From assembly GCA_030526195.1 (NCBI GenBank), contig JAUNDG010000003.1, positions 1 through 64,000 of the forward strand: a stretch of 64,000 nt of DNA, written 5' to 3'. The stretch's first letter is position 1. Each line of letters starts with the position of its first letter. Position numbers and translations under genes: made by a program. This stretch comes from Lachnospiraceae bacterium (GTDB taxonomy: Bacteria; Bacillota; Clostridia; Lachnospirales; Lachnospiraceae). Of this stretch, positions 34,470 through 43,800 are shown in pieces. A model generated the notes under the pieces. The model was given only the letters and a program-made list of their open reading frames with translations, was not told the DNA's origin and searched no databases.

Positions 34470-35630
34470 GAAACTCCGTATTGTCCTTGCAAACCCTTCC
34501 TCCGGTGTGATCACCGGCCGCCAGCCCAGGGACAGCAGTCTGTCGATGCTGCGGATGGAGGCTTTTTTATTGGCATTTTCTTTATAAGCCGCATCCGGTG
34601 TGCCGAACACCGCTTTCACCGGCGTGGGGGCCATGGCCGCGATGCACTCCGCCAGATCCCGGATCCGCCGGATGCCGTCGTTGTTGGTGACGTTGTAGGC
34701 AGCCCCATTTTCCCCTTTCAAAAGGACGGTGTAGTAGCCCAGCACCGCATCGGAGGCGTAGATAAAAGCCCGGGAAGCCAGACCGTCACCGGTCATGACA
34801 ATATCCCGGCCCGCCACCGCATCCGCCACAAAATCGGCGAAGACCCGGCCGTCATGCTGAAGATCCATGGTGGGGCCGTAGGTGTGGGAGGGGCGAACGA
34901 TACCGGTGCGGAGACCGCAGGGGTTTTCCGGCAGTTCAACTTTATTGTCGTTAAGAGCACCCGCCGCGTCAGGTGTCCGGTCGTCGAGCACCTCTCCTGC
35001 GGCTGCCGGATTGGCACCGACCGTAGTCGTGCTCGGGTCTGCCCTCTTGCCGGCATAGGATTTCGTGAGAAGTTCCCCGAGGCGTTTGCTCAGGGCGTAA
35101 ACGTTGCGGGGATCGTTCATGGTGACGGTGCCGCCGTCCTCCTCTTCGATCACATCCTTTTGCAGCACACCGTAGACCTCACCGCTGCTGACGAAAAGAA
35201 AACCCGTGGTGTTCTTGCGCAACGCCATTTTCAAAAGCGATTCTGTGGCGCTCACATTGGCGGCGATGACCGCCGAGGGGTCCGTGAGGTAGGACCGCGG
35301 GTTGGTGGGGGACGCCGCGTGGATAATGTAATCCACCGGTCCGGTCGGCTCTGTCATGGTTGCCGCATCCTCGTAGACCGGCACAAAATAAGGCTTACCC
35401 AGCCAGTCGCCAAACCGCTCTTCCATGCGGCGGCGGTTGCGGCCCAGGGCCAGCACCCGGCAGTTGAAGGTCGGATCCTGTTCATTTAAGAGGAGTAGCG
35501 GGTAGACCATGTAGGAGGCCAGCATGCCATAGGCGCCGGTCACCAGGACGGTCTTGTCGCGGAAATGGGACCAGTCCACCATGGGGGAGGTCAGCATTTC
35601 CTCAATATCCTGTCTGATAACGTGATTCAT
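34461..35630 (-). CDS. NAD-dependent sugar epimerase/dehydratase
   Basis: A 389-residue extended short-chain dehydrogenase. The nucleotide site is TGAYGMLASYM (near residue 32), followed by HAASPTNPRSY, SSGEVYG and the catalytic YALSK. These resemble UDP-glucuronate decarboxylase and related nucleotide-sugar epimerases, but the exact reaction is not clear. About 45 residues rich in Ala, Asp, Thr and Pro (about 195-240, GKRADPSTTTVGANPAAAGE and on) are inserted after the catalytic Lys, before LRTGIVRPSHTYGP; relatives have a short turn there. It is divergent from the aminotransferase gene and ends at the rfbB promoter. The ribosome site is weak. Confidence 0.75.
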   Translation of the reverse strand: MNHVIRQDIEEMLTSPMVDWSHFRDKTVLVTGAYGMLASYMVYPLLLLNEQDPTFNCRVLALGRNRRRMEERFGDWLGKPYFVPVYEDAATMTEPTGPVDYIIHAASPTNPRSYLTDPSAVIAANVSATESLLKMALRKNTTGFLFVSSGEVYGVLQKDVIEEEDGGTVTMNDPRNVYALSKRLGELLTKSYAGKRADPSTTTVGANPAAAGEVLDDRTPDAAGALNDNKVELPENPCGLRTGIVRPSHTYGPTMDLQHDGRVFADFVADAVAGRDIVMTGDGLASRAFIYASDAVLGYYTVLLKGENGAAYNVTNNDGIRRIRDLAECIAAMAPTPVKAVFGTPDAAYKENANKKASIRSIDRLLSLGWRPVITPEEGFARTIRSFLP

Positions 35631-35937
35631 AAATGTGTAGCCTCTGGTTGTGTCCTTTGATCTTTCTCGCGGTCTGCGCGCTCATGGCAGGCTCTCACTT
35701 CGCATTCTGATCGCGGACTCTGATTTTTTATTTCAGACGGAGGGGTGAGTCCGGCGCTTGTATCTCGATGGCGCTGCGTTATCCGCTGCGATGTTGATGC
35801 GCCGGGCGTGCGGCTGTTATGTGCCACTGCCGTCACGGCTCCGCTACCTCGATAGTAGCACAGGGTATGCCGAGGGGCAATGTATTTCCGAAACCACAAA
35901 ACACATGGAGAATCCTGCATTTGACGGGGATAGGCGG
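35631..35937. other. Divergent intergenic region without a recognised gene
   Basis: Between the epimerase start and the aminotransferase promoter. It holds scattered GC-rich inverted repeats and TTTTTTATTTCAG near 35725, but no convincing ORF and no clear minus-strand promoter. Confidence 0.5.
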
Positions 35938-35966
35938 TTGAAACCATTTTCGAAGAATGCTAAAAT
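35938..35966 (+). promoter_or_regulatory. Promoter of the WecE-like aminotransferase gene
   Basis: TTGAAA (35938-35943) and TAAAAT (35961-35966) with a 17-base spacer; the spacer contains CATTTTC. Confidence 0.75.
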
Positions 35967-36000
35967 GACTTGATATTACTTTTGCAAAACGAGGCCTTTT

Positions 36001-37128
36001 ATGATCGAATTTAACATTCCTCCCTGCATTGACACAGCATTTGATTACATGGCTGACGCCGTCCGCTCACATAAGATCTGCGGCGACGGGGCCTACACAA
36101 AAAAATGCTCGGCATTTCTGGCCGATAAACTGCAGGTCCCGTATATGTATCTGACCCCCTCCGGCACGGCTTCTCTTGAGATGTCCGCCATTTTGTCGGA
36201 GATCAAACCGGGGGATGAGGTTATCCTGCCCTCCTACACCTTCTGCTCCACAGCGGACGCTTTCGTGCAGAGAGGCGCCACTCTTGTCTTTGTTGATATT
36301 CGTCCCGACACACTGAACCTGGACGAGACAAAGATCGAGGAGGCCATCACCGACAAGACCAAGGCTATCGTGCCGGTGCATTATGCCGGTGTAGCCTGCG
36401 AGATGGATACCATCATGGAGATCGCCCGCCGTCACAACCTGTATGTGGCTGAGGATGCGGCACAGGCCATCGGCTCCACTTACAAGGGCCGGTATCTTGG
36501 CACCATCGGCGATTTCGGTTGCTTCAGTTTCCATGAAACCAAGAACTATTCCATGGGCGAAGGCGGTGCCTTCTGCTTCAATAATGAAAAGTTCCGGGAT
36601 GCCGCTGAGATCTGCCGCGAAAAGGGCACTGACAGAAGCCAGTTCTTCCGCGGCCAGGTTGACAAGTACACCTGGCGTGATTACGGCTCATCTTATCTGG
36701 CCAGCGACCTGAACGCCGCTTATCTGTGGGCCCAGCTGGAAGCCTACGATACCATTTTCGATGACCGCATGGCTTCCTGGAATCGCTATCAGGAAGGTCT
36801 CAAACCTCTGGCCGAAGCCGGGTACATCGAACAGCCGGTGATTCCGGAGGGCACCACACACAATGCTCATATGTATTATCTGAAGGTCAAGGATATGGAG
36901 ACCCGCCAGAAGCTCATCGCCCATCTGCGAAGCGACGAGATCCAGAGTGTCTTCCATTACATCCCGCTCCATTCGGCCCCGGCCGGTATCAAGTTCGGCC
37001 GCTTCCACGGCGAAGACCGTTACACCACAAAAGAAAGCGAACGCCTGATGCGTCTTCCGATGTATTACGGACTGACGGAAGATGACACCGCAAAGGTCAT
37101 CGAGTCCATCAAACGTTTCTTCTCATGA
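36001..37128 (+). CDS. wecE: dTDP-4-amino-4,6-dideoxyhexose transaminase, WecE-like
   Basis: A 375-residue PLP enzyme of the DegT/DnrJ/EryC1 family. It transfers an amino group to C4 of dTDP-4-keto-6-deoxyglucose, giving a dTDP-4-amino-4,6-dideoxyhexose (Fuc4N-type for WecE). TPSGTASLEMSA, the EDAAQAIGSTYKG block and SFHETKNYSMGEGG with Lys181 for the PLP aldimine are close to WecE/RffA. Its substrate is the product of RfbB, so a second branch from the rhamnose pathway is possible. It has its own promoter and a hairpin terminator. It is on the opposite strand from most of the cluster, and a downstream partner such as an acyltransferase or Fuc4N transferase is not obvious. Confidence 0.85.
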   Translation: MIEFNIPPCIDTAFDYMADAVRSHKICGDGAYTKKCSAFLADKLQVPYMYLTPSGTASLEMSAILSEIKPGDEVILPSYTFCSTADAFVQRGATLVFVDIRPDTLNLDETKIEEAITDKTKAIVPVHYAGVACEMDTIMEIARRHNLYVAEDAAQAIGSTYKGRYLGTIGDFGCFSFHETKNYSMGEGGAFCFNNEKFRDAAEICREKGTDRSQFFRGQVDKYTWRDYGSSYLASDLNAAYLWAQLEAYDTIFDDRMASWNRYQEGLKPLAEAGYIEQPVIPEGTTHNAHMYYLKVKDMETRQKLIAHLRSDEIQSVFHYIPLHSAPAGIKFGRFHGEDRYTTKESERLMRLPMYYGLTEDDTAKVIESIKRFFS

Positions 37129-37140
37129 TGAATGATGACA

Positions 37141-37170
37141 CAGGCGATGCTTCGGCATCGCCTGTTCTTG
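37141..37170 (+). terminator. Terminator of the aminotransferase gene
   Basis: CAGGCGATGC-TTCG-GCATCGCCTG hairpin (37141-37164) with a UUCG tetraloop, followed by TTCTTG. The T tract is short, so termination may be partial. Confidence 0.7.
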
Positions 37171-37180
37171 TATGATCACG

Positions 37181-37774
37181 TTCCGATGCCCACGGGTTTC
37201 CCGGCTCAGCCGTCAAGCTGTCGGCGGCATCGGGATTTAGCTTCATTGTTGCTTTCCGATGCCCAATAGTCTCTCGGCTCAGACATCATGCTGTCGGCGG
37301 CATCGGAATCTTGCTTCTTCATCACTTCCGATGCCCACTGATCTCCCGGCTCAGCCATCAAGCTGTCGGCGGCATCGGGATTTAGCTTCATTGGCGCTTT
37401 CCGATGCCATTTATCGCCCCCAAAAATTTGCGGGCATCGGAAAATAGCTTTACACCGCAATTCCGATGCACTTTTCACCCCCTTATAAGCAAGGGCGGCA
37501 TCGGGATTTAGTTTCAAAAGGATTTCCGATGCCGGCACCTCAAGATGAGGGCTCTTTTATACATCGGAATGGAATGAAATCAAGAATCCCGATGCCCGGC
37601 TTTTTTTCATAGGTCATTAGGGCATCGGAAACCTGATTCACAACTACTTTCCGATGCCCGCCGGCCCTGTGGCCAAGCCATCACACTCACGCTGGCATCG
37701 GAATCTTGCTTCTTCACTACTTTCCGATGCCCGCCAGCCCTGCGGCCAAGCCGTCACACTCACGCTGGCATCGG
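37181..37774. repeat. Nine-unit inverted-repeat array before a YfhO-like gene
   Basis: The arm CCGATGCC starts at 37183, 37256, 37328, 37401, 37463 (last base A), 37526, 37589, 37651 and 37724. Its complement GGCATCGG starts at 37226, 37299, 37371, 37433, 37497, 37560 (TACATCGG), 37621, 37694 and 37767. From each GGCATCGG to the next CCGATGCC is always 29-30 bp, with a shared GATTTAGCTTCA-like core. From CCGATGCC to GGCATCGG is either 43 or 32-34 bp. Units therefore step by 72-73 or 62-63 bp. The last arm runs into the ribosome site of the next gene. No protein is encoded. Confidence 0.95.
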
Positions 37775-37795
37775 GATTTACTTCAGGAGGTTTTT

Positions 37796-40756
37796 ATGAT
37801 GACCACCCCCGATGTTGTCACCACACCGGACCACACCACGCCCCCCGCCGGGGCTCCCGCCGGCACCGCTGCCACCCCCGCGGGCTCCGCAAGCAAGCCC
37901 CTGTCATCCCGCTGGGCAATCATCTGTCTCTTCGGCCTGACCAATCTTATTTTCTGCATCCTCTACGGCCGTTTCATCCTGGGGGATGTCTACATGTATG
38001 CGGATATCGGTAATGATTCTCTCTCATCCAGCTATCCGTTGCTGGTGATGCTCTCCCGTCTTTTCCATGAAGGGGGCTTCACGGCCTACAACCTGACCAA
38101 CGGTCTCGGCACGGACATCACCGCCCTGTGCCTGCAGTACGTGAACCCGGTGAAGCTCATCATGTTGCTCTTCCCCACTGCGGCACTGCCCCAGGCGATT
38201 CTGTTCTCCACCTTTATTCAGGTGAATCTCCTGTCATTATTCGGGTGGATCTTCTTCAAGGCCCTGCTTCTTGACAAGACGACTTCGGGTAACAGCGGCT
38301 CCCTCGGCAAGACAGCCACCCCGGCGGGCACGAACACTGCCGTCCTTCCCGGCACCGACCGCACCCGGGCTTTCATCCCGGTCATCCCCACTCTCATCTG
38401 GACCTTCAGCGCTTACGTGGTCCTGTGGGGTCAGAATTATTCCTTCCTGACCTGCATCCTCATGTTCACCATGATCATGGCGCTCCTTGAGCTCTACCTG
38501 CAGGATGCCTCCCCGAAGAAATGGCTCTGGTTCATTCCCACCACGGCCCTCTTCCTGATGTCGAATTACTATTTCCTTTTCATGACAGCCATCTTCGCCG
38601 CGGTCTATTTCATTTTCCGCAGCATTTTCACCCGGCTGCCGGTGAAGGCTTTCTTCAAAAAACTGGCCGTTCTGGCCGGCATGGCGATCATGGGCTGCGT
38701 GATGGGCTGCGTATCTTTGCTCCCCATTTTAAACAGCGTGCTCTCCAGCAACCGGTTCGACCGTCTGGCAGAAAATGCCGCGCAGACATCAGCTGCGCCT
38801 TCCATGTTCTACGGTCCGCGAGCCATGCTGACCTTCCTGGGCCGGCTCTTCTCCGCCAACACCTTCGGTCCCGGCTCTGGCTACACCGGCTTCGAGAATT
38901 ATTATGAAGCCGCGGTGCTTTCCGTCTCCGTCCTCTTTATCTTCGCGCTGGTCTTCCTGATCCTGCGCAAGAGCACCCGGATCCGCGCCCTCGGTCTCCT
39001 CATCCTGTCCGTGGTGCTGCTGGCCATCCCCCGGGTCTCCACCCTGCTCAACATGAACGCCACCGCCCAGCGCTGGAGCTTCATGCTGTGCTTTGCTGCC
39101 TGCATCGTCATCGGCATTTTCGTGAAAACGATCCTCACAGAGGACTGCCGGAAAACCATTTTCCCGACCCTTATTATTGCGCCGCTCCTGTCCGCCCTGT
39201 GCCTTGGCCTTGTGTACCTGGGCGTCCGCCGCGGATATTATCAGCTGAGCCCGAAGCCCGTGGCCATCTGCATGGGGATGTTCCTTCTTTTTGAAATGGT
39301 TCTGCTCGTCGGTCTCATGCTGCGCAAGCGGAAAATGCTTCTGCCCGGGATCCTCGTTGTTCTCACACTGGAGCTCATTTTCTCCAACTACATGACCATC
39401 AACGACCGCATGTATCTGTCTCAGGAAGCCTTCTATCACGCCTTCTACAACGACGGTTCCGGGGATGTGATCGACACGGTGAAGACCGCCGACACGGACC
39501 TTTACCGCATCGAAAATGACCGGCAGACCGATCCGGCCCTTTACGGCATCACCGCCCAGGCGCCCTACATGTTCGCCAATGAAGGCATGGTCAATAACTT
39601 CAACAGCCTGAGCATTTACAGCTCCACGATTCCCGCCTCCCTCACCTCCTACGGCAATGCCTATCGAAGTGAACTGGGCCGCAGCAATTTCTTCATCGTG
39701 GATTTTAACGATTATTACACCTTCACCCTGCTGGGCGGCCGCTACGCCTTCGGCAACAAGGACAACCTGTTTGTGGCCAATGCCGACGGCAGTCTCTACG
39801 ATGACGGTCCCGCAGCCGGCACCAACATCGTCGTCAAAAATGCCAACGCGCTGCCCTTCGGTTATCTCTACGACGAGCTTCTGACCGACAGTGACCGGAC
39901 CGCCATGGATGCGCTGACACTCATGCGCGCCTCAACCCGGGCCGTCTTCGCCACCGATTCGTCCGATGAATCGAAAATGAGTCTGCCTCAGACCTATGAT
40001 GCTTCGACCGCTCCCGCGGAGAGATTGATTCCGCTCGCTGATTGCATTGAAAAGACAAATGACTGCGAGGTTTCCGTCGAAAATGGACAGCTCACCGTCA
40101 CCGCCACCGGTGTGGATCCTTACATCTGTTTCATCCTGCCGCCTTATGACATGCGGCAGTCACTGTTCCTGACCCTGAGCAAGGCCGGTGATGATGCCCA
40201 GCCGCTTCAGTTATTCATGGCCACCACCGCCCATCCGGATATGGACGGCCGGCTGTGCCGGGATTACACCCTGCCCGATGATCGGAGTGAAGCCGTCATG
40301 GCCATGCCGGAGGGCCTCACCAACCTGCGAATCGATACCGTCCCTGGTTCTGTGATCACCTTTGATCTGGCCGCTTTCCATGTGGTGGACAGTGTTGCCG
40401 ATTTCAAGGAACTGAGCGCTTCGCCGGTGACCGACATTTCCTATCAGGAAAATGGCCTTACTGCCACCTATCAGGCGGTGGCTTCTCCGGAAACGGACAG
40501 CATCCTCTGCGTGCCCTTCCCCTACAGCGGCAACTGGACCGCCAAAGTGGATGGTGCAAGCACAGAAGTCCTCAATGTGAACGGTGGCCTCACCGGCATC
40601 CACTTGACCCCCGGCACCCATAACGTGACCCTGATCTATTCCCCGGCCCACTTCGGTGCCGCCGCCCTGGTCTCCCTCATCGGATGCCTCGCCTTCATCA
40701 TCCTGTACGTTGTGGTCCTGCGGAAACACCGCCGGCAGGCACACATCACAGACTGA
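37796..40756 (+). CDS. Large YfhO-like membrane protein
   Basis: A 986-residue protein with a Thr/Pro/Ala-rich N-tail (residues 1-35), about 12-13 membrane helices (to about 525), a large extracytoplasmic domain and a last helix near the C-terminus. The DIGNDSLSSSYPLLVML loop and the final YSGNWTAKVDGA and TGIHLTPGTHNVTLIY segments match the YfhO family and the protein at 17502-19817. The late ectodomain contains ENGQLTVTATGVDPYICFI, resembling the extra domain of Wzm. The start at 37796 follows AGGAGG exactly; an ORF start at 37706 lies in the repeat array. It probably moves a sugar from a polyprenol carrier to the exported glycan, by family analogy. Confidence 0.85.
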   Translation: MMTTPDVVTTPDHTTPPAGAPAGTAATPAGSASKPLSSRWAIICLFGLTNLIFCILYGRFILGDVYMYADIGNDSLSSSYPLLVMLSRLFHEGGFTAYNLTNGLGTDITALCLQYVNPVKLIMLLFPTAALPQAILFSTFIQVNLLSLFGWIFFKALLLDKTTSGNSGSLGKTATPAGTNTAVLPGTDRTRAFIPVIPTLIWTFSAYVVLWGQNYSFLTCILMFTMIMALLELYLQDASPKKWLWFIPTTALFLMSNYYFLFMTAIFAAVYFIFRSIFTRLPVKAFFKKLAVLAGMAIMGCVMGCVSLLPILNSVLSSNRFDRLAENAAQTSAAPSMFYGPRAMLTFLGRLFSANTFGPGSGYTGFENYYEAAVLSVSVLFIFALVFLILRKSTRIRALGLLILSVVLLAIPRVSTLLNMNATAQRWSFMLCFAACIVIGIFVKTILTEDCRKTIFPTLIIAPLLSALCLGLVYLGVRRGYYQLSPKPVAICMGMFLLFEMVLLVGLMLRKRKMLLPGILVVLTLELIFSNYMTINDRMYLSQEAFYHAFYNDGSGDVIDTVKTADTDLYRIENDRQTDPALYGITAQAPYMFANEGMVNNFNSLSIYSSTIPASLTSYGNAYRSELGRSNFFIVDFNDYYTFTLLGGRYAFGNKDNLFVANADGSLYDDGPAAGTNIVVKNANALPFGYLYDELLTDSDRTAMDALTLMRASTRAVFATDSSDESKMSLPQTYDASTAPAERLIPLADCIEKTNDCEVSVENGQLTVTATGVDPYICFILPPYDMRQSLFLTLSKAGDDAQPLQLFMATTAHPDMDGRLCRDYTLPDDRSEAVMAMPEGLTNLRIDTVPGSVITFDLAAFHVVDSVADFKELSASPVTDISYQENGLTATYQAVASPETDSILCVPFPYSGNWTAKVDGASTEVLNVNGGLTGIHLTPGTHNVTLIYSPAHFGAAALVSLIGCLAFIILYVVVLRKHRRQAHITD

Positions 40757-40806
40757 TACCTGATGCATAGGCCTGATATCTGATCTTGTTCAAACAAAAC
40801 AATACA

Positions 40807-40847
40807 CCCGCCGCGCCCCTTGTTTGCAAGGGATGCGGCGGGTTTTA
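40807..40847. terminator. Terminator between convergent YfhO-like and HAD-glycosyltransferase genes
   Basis: CCCGCCGC/GCGGCGGG with inner CCCTTG/CAAGGG (40807-40842), followed by TTTTAT on the plus strand. The minus strand has a weaker TGTATTGTTTTGTTT. Confidence 0.88.
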
Positions 40848-40870
40848 TCATGTCATTTTTGATTTTTGCA

Positions 40871-43800
40871 TTACAGCGGCACTTCCATCCAGCCTTTCCG
40901 ACCGGACAGGTAGTTGGTTAACATAACGCCCATGCGAACAATTTGCGTAGACGGTAATTCAGAACAAACAGACCCCGTTGCCGGCAGTTCGGCGCAAACG
41001 GTGTAACCGCAGCATTCCAGATGCTTATGGAAGAAGCGCTTGGTGCGGGCCACGTCCTCGCGGATCAGGCGGCGGGTATCGGTTTCATACCACTGCCCCT
41101 CTGCATCACAGAAGACGAGGGAGATCCGGCTGTAAAGATGCTCATGCTCCTTCTTAAGATAAGCCCAGCCGGCGCAGCGCATAAGGCCGTCAAGATTCTC
41201 CTTGATATCCATGCTGCCCACCACAGCCTCGCGATTGAACGCAGGATCCGCCGTGGGATCAGGGATCCGGCGGCAGGTACGGATGGCTTCATGACGCCGT
41301 TCCACAAAGATATCATCGGTCTTCCGATAAAGCTGTGTCTTACCGTCGGCCCGGGTCAGCAGGATGTTGACCTCGAAGGCATCCGCCATCTGAAGGATCG
41401 CCGGATCCACCGCGCAGGTGAAGCCCACCCGATAGGCGTGCTCATCCACGTTGTCACGGACATCCTCTCGCAGCGTCTTCTTTGCCTTGATGCTGAAGAG
41501 CAGATCCTCGCACTTCAGGATCACATCCACCGCACTGTCATTATCGGCAAAGCCGTCATCGGTATGATACCAGCCGCTGATGATGATCTGCGGCCCGTAA
41601 ATGATGCCGTCAATGTTGTAATCAAAGGGCACATGGCAGGATGCCTTCGGTTCCCGGATCACTGTCACCGGATAATCGGCCCGCCAGTCCTCCGGCAGCC
41701 GGAGGGTGAAATCCGTGGTGAGATCCGACAGATTCGGATTGCTGAAGGGATCGCAGCCGGCACACACCGGATGGCGTTCCGCCAGGAGACGCCGCTCCCG
41801 ATAAAGCGCGATGGCAGCCTCATCGGAAATCACCGCCTTCTCATCCTTTTCCGGTCGGTAGGTGTAGAGGCCCACATCGTTGCGGATCGTCTGATAGAGA
41901 CCCATTTCATAAAGCTTCAGACAGAAATCGGTATCATAGAACAGACCGGGTTCAGCTTCATCAAAACCGCCGACGGCCCGATATTTCTCAGTCGCCACCA
42001 GCAGCGCATCGGCGCTGACCGCCAGATAATTGTATTCGAGACGGTTGCGGTTAAAGTACCACACCAGCTGATCCTGCTTGCCCGCCAGCACCGGCATGGG
42101 GCCGAAACGCTGGTTGATGAGGCCGTCGTGACGGATGATGTCCGTATCCGGCTTCAGGAGCTTGGCCCCCACCGCCCCGATATGGGACAGGCCGGCATGG
42201 CCGGTCATGAGGGACAGCCACTCTTTGTCCACAACCTCGATGAGCTCACTCAAGAACAGCAGATAGTTGCCGGAGGCCTTCGCCGCACCGACATTTAAGA
42301 GGGCCGGGATGTGAGAGGTATTGCTTTCGGTCAGCACAAGACTCTTCTCTTCTGCCAGATCCTTCACCAAAGCGCGATCTGCCTCGGCGAGGGGACCGGC
42401 GGAGAGAATGATCTCGAAGGCCGGCATGTCCGTGTATTTGAAAATGGATTCTACGCAGCGCTTCACGCTTTGGCCGTCACTCACCGCGATGACGATGCTG
42501 ACTTTGGCCCCGGGATCCGGTTCATAGACCAGATGGTACTGATAGATATCCCTCAGGTAAGTCACCTTACCCTTGATGCCGCGGCGCTCCAGCATTTCCT
42601 CTTTCATGCGCCGCATGGCTTCCAGCGCATAGGGCTTGGCCTTCGGACTGGAGGCAATGGAGCCCTCACGTTCGCGCCAGTAATAGAGCACCTTCGGGAT
42701 ATGGGCCACCCGCTTGTTGTCGGACAGTTCCATAAACCGCAGGGTAAAATCGTAATCCTGAGTGCCGTCAAACTCACTTCTGAGCATGCCGGCCTTGAGC
42801 ACCAGACTCCGACGATAAGCCGCCAGATGGTTGGTGTACATAACACCGCTGAAGGCATCCGGTGACCAGTCCGGTTTGAAGAAAGGACTGTGACGCCGCT
42901 TGCCGTCCTCGCTCAGCTTGTCTTCGTCGCTGTAGATAAAGTCGATTTCCGGATTCTCCAACAGAACCCGGGCCATTTCATAAAGCGCATTCGGCGCCAG
43001 CACATCGTCGCAGTCGGAGAAGACGATAAAATCACCCTTGGCGGCTTCAATGCCGGTGTTGGTGGCTTTGGAAATATGACCGTTCTCTTCTCTGAAAATG
43101 ACGGTCACATGCTCATTGTCTTCATAGCTGCGGAGCACCTCGCCCACGTTGTCCCAGGAGGAGTGGTCATCCGACAGAATGAGTTCAAAATTCTGATAGG
43201 TCTGCCCCAAAATGGAATCGATGCAGGCCCTGAGAATATCGTCGGCCATGTTGTAAACCGGCACCACAACGGAGAAGAAAGGCGCACCCTCGGACACTTT
43301 TGCGGTGATCACCCGCTCGTCCATGGGCTCCTTGCCCTCATTTTCCCGGATCCAACGGCCGTAGGCATCCTCCGGCGGATTCTCCCGCAGGTCTCTTAAA
43401 TACGCAGCCGTTCCGGCGCCGTAAAGGGCTTTATCCCGTTCAAAGCGTTCTTCCGGCGTCATGTCCCGCTCCGCCTCCAGCATATCGGCCGGCGTCTCCA
43501 GACTGTACTTGCCGATGATGATGCGCTTCAGGCGATCCTCCACATCCGGCCGGCGCACCAGACCCTGGGGCCAGTAAAGCTCCCGGTCGGGGGCCTCCTG
43601 ATAGTCGGCCAGAGACATTTTCGCCATGTAATTGACCTGATTCTTGCGGGCCGCGAAGCCGTCCACGTTGGGCAGGTCGCCGATCATCACAGCCTCCTTG
43701 GCTGTGGGCTTCATAACAAGACGCTCGATCCCTGAGTAGGCATTGTCATCGCTTAAGATGATGCCATAGGCATCAAGAAGCGGTGTCACTGTGCGGACAT

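Noticed and set aside
37181..37774. CRISPR array
   Set aside because: The repeat-insert layout looks CRISPR-like, but the inserts are copies of each other, the repeats vary inside, insert lengths fall in two classes and no cas gene is near.
37181..37774. Integron attC cassette array
   Set aside because: Units are paired inverted repeats of fitting size, but they contain no genes, no recognisable core site and no integrase is near.
37706..37795. Longer start for the YfhO-like gene
   Set aside because: The extra 30 residues are translated from the repeat array, while a perfect AGGAGG site sits before the ATG at 37796.
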